A DNA stretch of 11,724 nt from Oscillospiraceae bacterium. Lineage in GTDB: Bacteria; Bacillota; Clostridia; Oscillospirales; Oscillospiraceae. The translations under genes were made by a program, and so were the position numbers. The notes beneath the pieces were generated by a model that had not been told where the DNA came from, searched no databases, and saw only the letters and a list, made by a program, of their open reading frames with translations. Location of the stretch: positions 1 to 11,724 of the forward strand of contig JAIEFH010000182.1 in assembly GCA_029067025.1 (NCBI GenBank), in the 5' to 3' direction. This document shows, one piece after another, positions 1 through 7,032 of the stretch. Position 1 is the stretch's first letter. Each line of letters opens with the position of its first letter.

Positions 1-203
1 ACCCGGGTGGGCGGGTTCACCGCCACCTCCCGGCCCAGGTCGTCGGTGAAGGAAATGGTTTCCGGGGCGGCAGGGACGGTCTCCTCAAGGCTAGGGGAGG
101 CGGTTTCCTCAGGGATTTCCCCAGGGCCTGTTTTCTGTCCCCGGCAGCCGGTGAGCAGGATCAGCAAAGCCGCAAAAATAAAAGTGAATCGGTTTCGTTT
201 CAT
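1..203 (-). CDS. ABC transporter substrate-binding lipoprotein, N-terminal part (cut by window edge)
   Basis: Only the first 67 codons are present; the gene continues past the left edge. The protein begins with two Lys/Arg-rich residues, a hydrophobic stretch (about residues 6-17) and a lipobox L-T-G-C with the lipidated Cys at residue 20, so it should be exported and anchored in the membrane. A Pro/Glu/Ser/Thr-rich linker follows (about 21-50). Then comes T-D-D-L-G-R-E-V-x-V-x-x-P-x-R-V, the usual opening of the first lobe in iron-siderophore, heme and cobalamin binding proteins (BtuF/FepB type). The substrate cannot be told from this fragment. I chose the second of two adjacent ATG codons because it lies 7 nt after GGAG; the other is at 204-206. 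The start is only about 20 nt downstream of the asr terminator, so transcription may depend on read-through or on a promoter inside the asrC 3' end. Confidence 0.85.
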   Translation of the reverse strand, partial: MKRNRFTFIFAALLILLTGCRGQKTGPGEIPEETASPSLEETVPAAPETISFTDDLGREVAVNPPTR

Positions 204-223
204 CATTGTTCTCCAACCTTGAA

Positions 224-257
224 AAAGGACGTCCCGGCTTTCACCGGGACGTCCTTT
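224..257 (-). terminator. Rho-independent terminator after asrC
   Basis: A perfect 14-bp stem (224-237 with 244-257) encloses a 6-nt loop. On the minus strand it is followed by a run of five T (222-226, partly within the stem). It lies 20 nt after the asrC stop and so ends the asrABC transcript. The plus side has a shorter T run (255-257), so it looks mainly one-directional. Confidence 0.85.
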
Positions 258-277
258 CCAGTGACAGGAAATTATCA

Positions 278-1345
278 TCAGGCCTGGGGCCCGGCGGTGT
301 GGTGCTGCTCGATGGGCTTGACGTTGAAGTTGGAGCGGTACTCGGTCTCGTGCCAGAACATATCCTCGGCCACCAAGCACTCGGGATTCAGCTCCACGCC
401 CTCCAAAATCAGCTCCTTGAACTTCTTGTACCCGGCGCGGTCGATGAGGTGCCCGCCGTGGAGGTACTCGGGCTTGTAGTCCATGACCCAGGCGGAGAAC
501 TTCTGCCAGTTCTTCAGCACGCCGATGATCACGTCCTCGCTGGCCCAGTTCAGGAACATTTTGCCCGTGCGGGGGGTCTGCCGGCCGGTACGGCCGCCCA
601 GGATCACCCGGTACAGGGGCTTCTCGCTCCGAGTCCACGCGCTGGTGGGGCAAGCCCTGACGCACTCGCCGCAGCCCACGCAGCAGCAGGGGTCCTTGTC
701 GACCTTGGCGATGCCCTCGTTGAGGGACAGCACCCGGGTGGCGCCGTGCTCGCAGGCCCGGACGCAGGCTCCGCAGCCGATGCAGCGCTCGGCGTGGTAG
801 GTCATCTTGGACACGCCGATAATGCCGAAGTCGCACATATGGGCCTTGTTGCAGTCGTTGGGACAGCCGGAGATGTTGATCTTGATGTGGTAGTGGCTGG
901 GGAAGATGATGCCTTCCAGCTTCCGGGCCAGCTCAAAGGTGTTGATGTTGCCGCAGATACAGTGGTAGTTGCCAATGCAGGCGGTGATGTTCCGGGCGCC
1001 GATGGTGGGATAGCCGGACTTGGGATCCCAGGGCTGGGGCTCGTGGGCCACGGTGTCCATGTCCACGTCGCACAGCTCGGCGTCCACCTCTTTGATGTAC
1101 TGCTCCAGGTACTCGTTGACGGCGGGGATGTTCTCGTACTTAATGCCGGCGATGTCAAAGGTCTGACGGGTGCCGAAATGGAAGTTCCCGTCGCCCCAGG
1201 TCTTGGCGATGTGCTTGACATTTTCCAGGTACTTGGCGTCTACCATGCCGCCGGGAACACGCATCTGGAGCATGAACTCGCCGGGAACCTTGGACTGGCG
1301 GAAGCAGTTCAGACGTGTCTTTTTGACGTTGATGTCATGATTCAT
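278..1345 (-). CDS. asrC: Anaerobic sulfite reductase subunit C (siroheme/[4Fe-4S] catalytic subunit)
   Basis: This is the catalytic subunit of cytoplasmic AsrABC, which reduces sulfite to sulfide by six electrons. The 355-residue length fits AsrC (about 340). Two Cys pairs carry the [4Fe-4S] cluster bridged to siroheme: C123-x5-C129 and C161-x3-C165. The second pair is followed by an inserted two-cluster ferredoxin domain: C188-x2-C191-x2-C194-x3-C198 and C222-x2-C225-x2-C228-x3-C232-P. An N-terminal siroheme-reductase ferredoxin-like half-domain precedes this, with a G-x-x-H-F-G-T-R-Q stretch at about 53-61 typical of sulfite and nitrite reductases. The start is ATG, with AAGGAG 9 nt upstream, and begins 17 nt after the asrB stop, so the gene is in the asr operon. 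All cluster Cys are present, so it should be active if siroheme is made elsewhere in the genome. Dissimilatory sulfite reductases (DsrAB) are related, but the AsrA and AsrB neighbours settle the assignment. Confidence 0.95.
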   Translation of the reverse strand: MNHDINVKKTRLNCFRQSKVPGEFMLQMRVPGGMVDAKYLENVKHIAKTWGDGNFHFGTRQTFDIAGIKYENIPAVNEYLEQYIKEVDAELCDVDMDTVAHEPQPWDPKSGYPTIGARNITACIGNYHCICGNINTFELARKLEGIIFPSHYHIKINISGCPNDCNKAHMCDFGIIGVSKMTYHAERCIGCGACVRACEHGATRVLSLNEGIAKVDKDPCCCVGCGECVRACPTSAWTRSEKPLYRVILGGRTGRQTPRTGKMFLNWASEDVIIGVLKNWQKFSAWVMDYKPEYLHGGHLIDRAGYKKFKELILEGVELNPECLVAEDMFWHETEYRSNFNVKPIEQHHTAGPQA

Positions 1346-1362
1346 CGTTCATTGCTCCTTTC

Positions 1363-2154
1363 TCAGTCCACCAGGTCGCGGGCCACGGTGTAGGGGAACA
1401 CAGGCCCGTCCAGGCAGACATAGGTCTCGTCGATACGGCAGTGGCCGCACTTGCCAACGGCGCAGGACATCTTCCGCTCGAAGCTCATCCAGATCTTCTC
1501 CGCGTCCACGCCGTTCTTCAGCAGCTCCAGGCCGGTGAACTTCATCATGGGGGGCGGGCCCACCACGACCACGGCGTAGCTGCCCTCGAAGGAATCCCAG
1601 GGGATCTCCTTGACGAAAGCGGTCACCATGCCGGTGCGCCAGCCTTCCTTGGTGTCGTTGTCCAGGGCGTAGATGGTGGAGAATTTCTCCTTCCAGGTCT
1701 CCAGCTCCTTGTGGAACACGATGCCCTCCTCGTTCTTGAAGCCGGAAATCAGGTGAACGCTCTTCACCATGTCGGGCTGGGAGGCAAAGCAGTTCAGCAT
1801 GGAGCGGACGGGGGCCAGGCCGGTGCCGCCGGTGATGACCACCACGTGCTTGCCCTGGAACTGGTCCACGGGCCAGCCCTTGCCGTAGGGGCCCCGGAGG
1901 AACAGGGTGTCTCCGGCGGTCTTTTCAAAGATGACGTTGGTCACCTTGCCCACGTTACGGATGGTAAACTCCAGCCAACCGTCTCCCTGGGCGGAGACGG
2001 AGATGGGGCACTCGCCGATCTTGGGGATGGAGAGCTGCATGAACTGGCCGTGGCTGACCTTGGCGTCGGTCTCCACCCGGAAGGTCCACTCGTGGGCGCT
2101 CTCTTTATGTACGTCTAAAATCGTGCAGGGCTTAGGCTGAACAGGATTCATCAT
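1363..2154 (-). CDS. asrB: Anaerobic sulfite reductase subunit B (FAD/NAD(P)H-binding electron transfer subunit)
   Basis: AsrB takes electrons from NAD(P)H and passes them by FAD and a [2Fe-2S] cluster towards AsrA and AsrC. It belongs to the PyrK/ferredoxin-NADP reductase-like family. The 263-residue protein (AsrB is usually about 270) shows an N-terminal flavin-binding barrel (about 1-100) with P-I-S-V-S at 50-54, then the nucleotide-binding domain opening G-G-T-G-L-A-P at 109-115 with G-P-P-P-M at 199-203. The C-terminal [2Fe-2S] motif is C231-x4-C236-x2-C239-x7-C247. I place the start at ATG 2154-2152, 9 nt after GGAGG; this ribosome binding site overlaps the asrA stop region. A longer in-frame opening runs back into asrA but has no ribosome binding site. 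A second ATG follows directly at 2151-2149. It is the middle gene of the asr operon. Confidence 0.93.
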   Translation of the reverse strand: MMNPVQPKPCTILDVHKESAHEWTFRVETDAKVSHGQFMQLSIPKIGECPISVSAQGDGWLEFTIRNVGKVTNVIFEKTAGDTLFLRGPYGKGWPVDQFQGKHVVVITGGTGLAPVRSMLNCFASQPDMVKSVHLISGFKNEEGIVFHKELETWKEKFSTIYALDNDTKEGWRTGMVTAFVKEIPWDSFEGSYAVVVVGPPPMMKFTGLELLKNGVDAEKIWMSFERKMSCAVGKCGHCRIDETYVCLDGPVFPYTVARDLVD

Positions 2155-2168
2155 ATTCACGCGCCTCC

Positions 2169-3206
2169 TTACTGCTGGGCCTGGCCGGCCTTGATCTCGT
2201 CTACGGCGGCACTGACCTTGTTGAGTGTGGCGGAAATGGAGATCAGCTCCGGGCAGCGGTGGGTGCAGCGGCCGCAACCGACGCACATATGGCTGTCCTC
2301 AAAGCGGGCCTTGTAGTCGTGGAACTTGTGGAGCACCTTGTAGCGCATCCGGTCCCCGGCGGTGGAGCGGAACTCCCGCTGGCCGGCCATCTGGTCGAAC
2401 CCGGCGATCTGGCAGGAGGAGGTGACCCGGCGGCGCTCGCCCACCTCGGGATTGTCGCCATAGATGATGTCCCGGGTGGTGAAGCAGGTGCAGGTGGAGC
2501 AGGCCACGGTGCAGGAGCCGCAGGAGATGCAGCGGGAATTGTACTCCTTCCACATGGGATGGTTCTTCAGGGCCTTGCGCACTTCCTTGTCCTCCAGGTC
2601 GGGCAGGGTCACCTTCAGCTCGTTCTCCTCCACAAAAGCGGGGGTGTAGTCGGCCTCGGGCTGGCCCTCGAAATAGGGGGCGAAGGCGTCGTCGGTGACC
2701 TGGATCTGCGCCCCGTCCTCGGAGAACTTCACGGCCAGGGAGTAGTCGTCGGTCTTGTTGGTACCCATGGAAACGCAGAAGCAGGTGTCGTCCCCGCCGG
2801 GACACTCCATCAGGGCGAACTTGACCATCTCGCGCATCCGCTCATAGTACAGGTCGGTGTAACCGCCGTTGCCGGCGTAGATCTTGGCCTGGACGTGCTG
2901 GGCGTTGATGTCGCAGGGACGGGCCAGAACCAGGATGGGCTTCTTGGGGCCCTTGCTCTCCCGGTACTCATCCTCGGTGAAGTAGAAAATGGCCTGCTGG
3001 ATAGGGGTCAGGACCTCCTTGGCGGGGTAATCGGACTTGACATCCCAGACGATGTCCTCCCAGCGCTCCACCTCGTCATAGCGGATGACGTCTGTGGCGG
3101 AGTAGCGCCCCTGGTTGCGGAACCGCTTCGGCGCGTAAACCGTGTAATCCTTGCGCAGGGCGGCAAGGACCTGGTTGGCCTGGGCGGTATTCAGGGTGTA
3201 TCCCAT
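2169..3206 (-). CDS. asrA: Anaerobic sulfite reductase subunit A (ferredoxin-like iron-sulfur subunit)
   Basis: AsrA is the electron-transfer subunit that links AsrB to the siroheme subunit AsrC in the cytoplasm. Length is 345 residues, matching the family (about 347). The N-terminal two thirds is the AsrA/HydB-like domain, with L-A-R-P-C-D at 94-99. The C-terminal part holds two [4Fe-4S] motifs: C226-x2-C229-x2-C232-x3-C236, and C308-x2-C311-x2-C314-x3-C318-P. Further Cys at 239, 241 and 265 lie between them. The start ATG has a perfect AAGGAGG 7 nt upstream. It is the first gene of the asrA-asrB-asrC operon, with only 14 nt before asrB. The likely control region is the divergent gap shared with the LysR-type gene, described separately. 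Confidence 0.94.
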   Translation of the reverse strand: MGYTLNTAQANQVLAALRKDYTVYAPKRFRNQGRYSATDVIRYDEVERWEDIVWDVKSDYPAKEVLTPIQQAIFYFTEDEYRESKGPKKPILVLARPCDINAQHVQAKIYAGNGGYTDLYYERMREMVKFALMECPGGDDTCFCVSMGTNKTDDYSLAVKFSEDGAQIQVTDDAFAPYFEGQPEADYTPAFVEENELKVTLPDLEDKEVRKALKNHPMWKEYNSRCISCGSCTVACSTCTCFTTRDIIYGDNPEVGERRRVTSSCQIAGFDQMAGQREFRSTAGDRMRYKVLHKFHDYKARFEDSHMCVGCGRCTHRCPELISISATLNKVSAAVDEIKAGQAQQ

Positions 3207-3268
3207 GTTCGAACCTCCTTGTTTCTCTTAATTTGTTTTTTCTTCACAAAAAACAGCTAAGCTACCAC

Positions 3269-3302
3269 CTTGATTTTGCCACATTATTCTGATAAAATCA
3301 AG
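3269..3302. promoter_or_regulatory. Inverted repeat, candidate operator for the LysR-type regulator
   Basis: CTTGATTTT (3269-3277) is repeated in inverse as AAAATCAAG (3294-3302), a perfect 9-bp dyad with a 16-nt gap. A smaller dyad, TGAT-AAA-ATCA (3290-3300), overlaps its right arm. LysR-family regulators bind dyads with T-N11-A character in the divergent gap between their own gene and a target, and this is the strongest dyad in that gap. It covers the candidate asr promoter and the -35 of the regulator promoter. That it is the actual binding site is inference. Confidence 0.5.
3273..3301 (-). promoter_or_regulatory. Candidate promoter of the asrABC operon
   Basis: On the minus strand there is a -35 element TTGATT (3296-3301), a 17-nt spacer and a -10 element CAAAAT (3273-3278). 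This would give a leader of about 60 nt before asrA. The -35 lies within one arm of the 34-bp inverted repeat and overlaps the region used by the opposing regulator promoter. Element matches are moderate (4 of 6 each), and no start site is proven. Confidence 0.5.
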
Positions 3303-3316
3303 TCATCATTTATAAT
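3289..3316 (+). promoter_or_regulatory. Candidate promoter of the LysR-type regulator
   Basis: CTGATA (3289-3294; 4 of 6 to TTGACA), a 16-nt spacer and a perfect TATAAT (3311-3316) precede the regulator start by about 36 nt. Its -35 falls inside the inverted repeat and directly abuts the -35 of the asr promoter on the other strand. Repression of its own gene by bound regulator is therefore plausible. Confidence 0.6.
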
Positions 3317-3352
3317 AAAGCGATAAGCTTTGATTATTGGAGCGTGGCGGAT

Positions 3353-4246
3353 ATGCAGGATCACCGGATGGAGACGTTTCTGACCTTGTGTGAGACCATG
3401 AATTACCGGCAGGCGGCCGAGCGGCTGCACATCACCCAGCCCGCCGTCACCCAGCACATCCAGTATCTGGAGGCCTACTATGGCTGCAAGCTGTTCTCCT
3501 ACGACGGGAGAAAGCTGGCGAAAACGGAGCAGGCGGAGCTTTTGGAGCGGGGCGTCCACGCCATGAACTACCAGGAGACGCGTCTCCGGGAGGATCTGCG
3601 CCTCCGGCGGGCGCCCAGCCTCTCCATTGGGGCCACCAAAACCATTGGGGAATTTGTCATTGCCGAGCACGTTTCCCGCTACCTGGAGCAGCCCGGAAAC
3701 CGCCTGTCGGTAGATGTGGACAACACCGCCCGGATCCTGGAGCGGCTCAACCGGGGCAAGCTGGATTTCGCCATTGTTGAGGGCTATTACAGCCGGTCGG
3801 AATATGAGGACATTCTCTATCAGAAAGAGCCCTTTGTGGGGCTGTGCGCCAAAGATCATCCCCTGGCGGGGCGGACTGTCCCCCTGGAAGAACTGTGGGG
3901 GGAAGATCTGCTGCTGCGGGAGAAGGGCTCGGGCACCCGGGAGATTTTAGAAAATTTCCTCAACGAACGCAACCATACCGTCACCGACTTCGCGCGGGTC
4001 ACGAGTATTGGGAATCTGGGCCTCCTGGAGCAGCTTTTGGCAAGAAGAAAAGGGATCACCTTTGCCTACGCGGTGGCGGCGGCAGGAAGCGACCAACTGG
4101 CCCCGTTCTTTGTGGAGGGCTTGGAACTTCAGCGGGAGTTCAACTATGTATTCCTCCGGGACACCGGGGCCAAGGCCCTGGTGGAGCTCTTTGACAGCTA
4201 TCGGCCCCAGGGACAGCGGACAAAAAACAACCGGGCGCGTCAGTAG
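3353..4246 (+). CDS. LysR-family transcriptional regulator divergent from asrABC
   Basis: A 297-residue protein of normal LysR length. Residues about 5-60 form the winged helix-turn-helix, with A-A-E-R-L-H-I-T-Q-P-A-V-T-Q-H-I at 21-36, the classic LysR recognition region. The rest is the substrate-binding-like effector domain, with a G-x-L-D-F-A-I-V-E stretch typical of the family. The start is chosen at ATG 3353, which has GGAG 10 nt upstream; an in-frame GTG at 3344 would leave only 1 nt after that GGAG. It is divergent from asrA and is the only plus-strand gene here, so it very likely controls asrABC. The analogy is CysL of Bacillus, which controls the assimilatory sulfite reductase. The effector is unknown; a sulfur compound such as sulfite or O-acetylserine is a guess. 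Its last codons and its stop lie inside a terminator hairpin. Confidence 0.9.
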   Translation: MQDHRMETFLTLCETMNYRQAAERLHITQPAVTQHIQYLEAYYGCKLFSYDGRKLAKTEQAELLERGVHAMNYQETRLREDLRLRRAPSLSIGATKTIGEFVIAEHVSRYLEQPGNRLSVDVDNTARILERLNRGKLDFAIVEGYYSRSEYEDILYQKEPFVGLCAKDHPLAGRTVPLEELWGEDLLLREKGSGTREILENFLNERNHTVTDFARVTSIGNLGLLEQLLARRKGITFAYAVAAAGSDQLAPFFVEGLELQREFNYVFLRDTGAKALVELFDSYRPQGQRTKNNRARQ

Positions 4247-4265
4247 ACGCGCCCGGTTGTTTTTT
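4222..4265. terminator. Bidirectional terminator shared by the LysR-type gene and the cysteine operon
   Basis: A perfect 19-bp stem (4222-4240 with 4247-4265) encloses a 6-nt loop. The stem has A6 at its outer left end and T6 at its outer right end, so both strands read a GC-rich hairpin followed by six T. The loop contains the TAG stop of the LysR-type gene (4244-4246), so the last codons of that gene form the left arm. The convergent disulfide reductase gene ends 30 nt to the right. Confidence 0.9.
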
Positions 4266-4295
4266 ACGCAGTGGCTTCCGTCCTCCGGCCCCCCG

Positions 4296-5636
4296 TTATT
4301 TCGCGCTGTTGGAGGCGATGAGGGCGGCGTCCCACACCCCGGAGAAGGGGGGCGAGTAACACAGGTCCATGAAGCCCATCTCGTCCACCGTCAGCCCGGA
4401 ATAGATGGCCATGGCGTAGTAGTTGGCCCGGGGCACCACGATGCCCTGGCCCCAGGTGGAGGCCCCCAGGATGACCCGGGTCTTGGCGTCGTAGATGACC
4501 TTGATGTTCAGCTTCTCCTTGCCGTAGTAGGAGGCGTAGCTGTTGCCGGTGATAGTGTGGGCCTTGTAGTCCAGCCCGTTGGCCTTGGCGTCCCGCTCGG
4601 ACAGGCCCACCTTGGCGGCGTCCAGGCCGAACAGGCGCAGGGCAGAGCTGCCGATGAGCTTAAAGGGGTTGGGCGTGGCCCCGCCCAGGATGTCGCCGAT
4701 GATGCGGCCCTGCTTATTGGCGTTGGTGCCCAGGGGGGCGTAGCTGTACTGGCCGGTGATGGCGGACTTCATGATGCTGCAGTCGCCGGCGGCGTACACG
4801 TCGGGGATGCTGGTCTCCATGCGCTCGTTGACGTAGATCGCGCCGTTGCGGGCCTTTTCCACATTGGGGATGAAGGCGGTGGCGGGGGCGATGCCGGCGC
4901 TGTTGATGACCATGTCTGCGGGGATCTCGCGCTCCTGCTCCCCCTGCTTCAGCACCGCCTTGACGATCTTCCCGTCCTCGGCGATGAGGCGGCTCACCGC
5001 GGTGTCCGTCAGGACGGTGACGCCGTTGCGCTCCAGCTCCTCCCGGAGGGCCTGGCTGGCCTCCGGCTCAAAGGCGGCCAGGATCTGGGGGGCCAGCTCC
5101 ACCACCGTGACCTCCTTGCCGTAGTGGCGGCAGGCCTCGGACACCTCCAGGCCGATGAAGCCCGCGCCCACGATGACCACGTGCTTGACGGAGTCGTCCA
5201 GCAGGGCCTGCTTGACCCGGGTGCCGTCGGCCACGTCCCGCACCTCGAAGAGGTTGTCGTAGGGCTGGTCGAAGGGGGGGAAGTGCCGCACGGACGCGCC
5301 GCTGCCGATGACCAGCTTGTCATAGGTGTCGGTGAACTCCTCGCCGGTGTGGAGGTTCTTCACCGTCACGGTCTTGCTGTCCGTGTCCACGGCGGTGACC
5401 TCATGGTAGGTCTTGATGGGGATGCCGTTTTTCGCGAACTCTTCCGCCGTGCGGGCGATCAGCTCCTGGCCCTGCTTGATGTGGTCGGAGATGTAGAACG
5501 GGATGCCGCAGGCGCCGTAGGACACGTCGCCTCCCTTTTCGTACACCATGATCTCCGCCTGGTCGCCCAGACGGCGCTTCAGCTTGGAAGCGGCCGACAT
5601 ACCGGCCGCCACGCCGCCAATGATGATGACTTTCAT
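4296..5636 (-). CDS. FAD-dependent disulfide reductase (CoA-disulfide reductase / NADH oxidase family)
   Basis: A 446-residue cytoplasmic flavoprotein of the pyridine nucleotide-disulfide oxidoreductase class II family. The FAD-binding start is G-G-V-A-A-G-M-S-A-A at 7-16, and a single redox Cys43 lies in S-Y-G-A-C-G-I-P, the motif of CoA-disulfide reductases and NADH oxidases. The NAD(P)H-binding G-A-G-F-I-G is at 157-162, and the second FAD motif Y-A-A-G-D-C is at 281-286. The C-terminal dimer domain carries Y-S-P-P-F-S at 427-432, as in CoA-disulfide reductases. No rhodanese domain is attached. Its ATG overlaps the stop of the upstream symporter gene by 4 bp (ATGA), so translation is probably coupled. 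Next to a cystine carrier and a cysteine desulfidase, a role in reducing imported cystine or mixed CoA/cysteine disulfides is plausible. A peroxide- or oxygen-reducing NADH oxidase or a polysulfide reductase are alternatives that sequence alone cannot exclude. Confidence 0.85.
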   Translation of the reverse strand: MKVIIIGGVAAGMSAASKLKRRLGDQAEIMVYEKGGDVSYGACGIPFYISDHIKQGQELIARTAEEFAKNGIPIKTYHEVTAVDTDSKTVTVKNLHTGEEFTDTYDKLVIGSGASVRHFPPFDQPYDNLFEVRDVADGTRVKQALLDDSVKHVVIVGAGFIGLEVSEACRHYGKEVTVVELAPQILAAFEPEASQALREELERNGVTVLTDTAVSRLIAEDGKIVKAVLKQGEQEREIPADMVINSAGIAPATAFIPNVEKARNGAIYVNERMETSIPDVYAAGDCSIMKSAITGQYSYAPLGTNANKQGRIIGDILGGATPNPFKLIGSSALRLFGLDAAKVGLSERDAKANGLDYKAHTITGNSYASYYGKEKLNIKVIYDAKTRVILGASTWGQGIVVPRANYYAMAIYSGLTVDEMGFMDLCYSPPFSGVWDAALIASNSAK

Positions 5637-7006
5637 TCCTTTACCCTTCTTTCCACAATGATAGCGTTTGTCATGCAGCCGGTCACATTGATGAGCGTGC
5701 GGAACACGTCCGCGATGGGGTCAATGGCGATCATGGCCCCCAGGCCGGGCAGGGCCTCGGAGGCGCCGATGCCCATGAGCAGGCCGAACTCCGACATGGT
5801 GGCGGTGCCGGGAAGCTCCGTGATGCCGTAGGAGACGATGACCACCAGGATAAGATGGGCGGCGATAAGCCCGGGGGTCATGGGGATGCCGAAGAGCCCC
5901 AGGGCAAACAGGACGGACAGCGTGGGGAACAGGGCCGCGCAGCCCTGAGCGCCGGATGCGATGGCGTAGGCGGACACCGGGTCGGTGACCTCACGGCGCA
6001 GCCCCAGCCCTTCCGCCAGCACCTGCTGGGCGTCGGGCAGACAGCCGGAGCCGGAGCGGGTCTTGAGGGCCTTGACCATCACCGGCCTGCCCTTGCCCCA
6101 GAAGGCGGCGGGGCTAACCCCGGACAGGGCGCACAGCAGCGTTTGCAGAACCAGCATGGCCGCCATGCCCAGGATGAGTACCAGCAGCATTTTGGCGATC
6201 ATCAGCAGGATCACCGGCCCGCAGGAGGACACCAGCCAGGCCATGATGGCCCCTGCCCCCATGGGCTTATAGGCGATGACGGTCTTACACACGCTGACGC
6301 CCACAGAGAAGGCCCCGTCCAGAATGCCGATGAGGGACTTTACCGAGTCCGACTTGGCCTGCATCCGCCGGGCGGCGATGCCCACGTAGATGCCGAACAC
6401 GAAGATGCCCGCCACATTGGCCAGCACCAGATCCCGGCCCAGGCCGGAGGGGATCAGGGAGGACAGGTGGCTGACAAGCTCATTCCCATCGGCGGTGAAC
6501 GCCGGAGCGCCCTGGTCGGGGATGACCCCGACCTTGAAAATCAGCCCCAGGCCCAGGGCCACGCCGGCGCTGAGCACCAGCATCAAGGTGTTGACCCACT
6601 TCTTCCACCGGGTCAGCTTGGAGACCGTCTTTTCGGCCGGGGTTTTGACCACCAGCCGGATGGAGGCCAGAAAGACCATGGGGAGGATCAGGCAGGACAG
6701 CAGGGCCACATAGCCCTTGGCCACCAGGGAGAACCAGGGGATCAGGTCGCTGGCGTAGGGCTCTGGGGCCGACGACGGCTGGAAGAGGGACAGCCCGGAG
6801 GAAACGCCCCCGGACAGGGCCCAGACCAGCAGGCCCAGCAGGGTGCCCGCGCCGCTCCCAATCAGGACGCGCGTGGCAAAGCTGAATTTCTTCTTGGGCA
6901 GGTGGCCCAGAATGTAAAGCAAGACAAAGAACAGAACCACGCCCACCAGGCTGGCCCAGTGGGAAAGGCTCAAAAACTGCAGGGGATCCCAATTCAACAC
7001 GTTCAA
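5633..7006 (-). CDS. Sodium/amino-acid symporter, probable L-cystine carrier (YdjN/TcyP-like, DAACS family)
   Basis: A membrane protein of 457 residues with hydrophobic segments throughout, belonging to the dicarboxylate/amino acid:cation symporter (SDF) family. From memory, several blocks match E. coli YdjN/TcyP rather than glutamate carriers: W-F-S-L-V-A-K-G-Y-V at about 91-100, G-V-S-P-A-A-F at 296-302, K-T-R-S-G-S-G (about 315-321, the serine-rich hairpin), G-C-A-A-L-F-P near 355-361, and D-P-I-A-D-V-F-R-T-L-I-N-V-T-G-C at 429-444. The last block keeps D433, R436 and N440, which bind substrate in GltPh-type carriers. It has Cys444 where glutamate carriers have a sodium-binding Asp; YdjN has Ser there. 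The start is uncertain: TTG at 7006-7004 has AAGGAG 9 nt upstream. GTG at 7000-6998 is possible. A longer GTG start at 7039 would overlap the upstream stop. It is the middle gene of the operon, 26 nt after the desulfidase and overlapping the disulfide reductase. Confidence 0.85.
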   Translation of the reverse strand: MNVLNWDPLQFLSLSHWASLVGVVLFFVLLYILGHLPKKKFSFATRVLIGSGAGTLLGLLVWALSGGVSSGLSLFQPSSAPEPYASDLIPWFSLVAKGYVALLSCLILPMVFLASIRLVVKTPAEKTVSKLTRWKKWVNTLMLVLSAGVALGLGLIFKVGVIPDQGAPAFTADGNELVSHLSSLIPSGLGRDLVLANVAGIFVFGIYVGIAARRMQAKSDSVKSLIGILDGAFSVGVSVCKTVIAYKPMGAGAIMAWLVSSCGPVILLMIAKMLLVLILGMAAMLVLQTLLCALSGVSPAAFWGKGRPVMVKALKTRSGSGCLPDAQQVLAEGLGLRREVTDPVSAYAIASGAQGCAALFPTLSVLFALGLFGIPMTPGLIAAHLILVVIVSYGITELPGTATMSEFGLLMGIGASEALPGLGAMIAIDPIADVFRTLINVTGCMTNAIIVERRVKE

Positions 7007-7032
7007 CGTATACCGCTCCTTTCCGCCAACCC

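Noticed and set aside
1335..1352. A five-codon ATG-initiated frame overlapping the asrC start, considered as a leader peptide
   Set aside because: Its ATG lies only 2 nt after AAGGAG, too close for initiation, while the asrC ATG has a good spacing of 9 nt.
206..1393. A 395-codon plus-strand frame opposite asrC, with similar ones at 2259-3260 and 8850-10412
   Set aside because: All are antisense to genes with clear catalytic motifs and have low-complexity composition; they come from third-position GC bias.
3235..3254. AT-rich hairpin GTTTTTT/AAAAAAC in the asrA leader, considered as an attenuator
   Set aside because: Only 7 A-T dominated pairs with no GC core; too weak to act as a terminator. 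It may be chance in an AT-rich gap.
4008..5831. A 607-codon open frame on the plus strand
   Set aside because: It runs antisense to the disulfide reductase and the symporter, has a Gly/Val/His/Asp-rich composition typical of the reverse reading of GC-rich genes, no domain pattern and no ribosome binding site.
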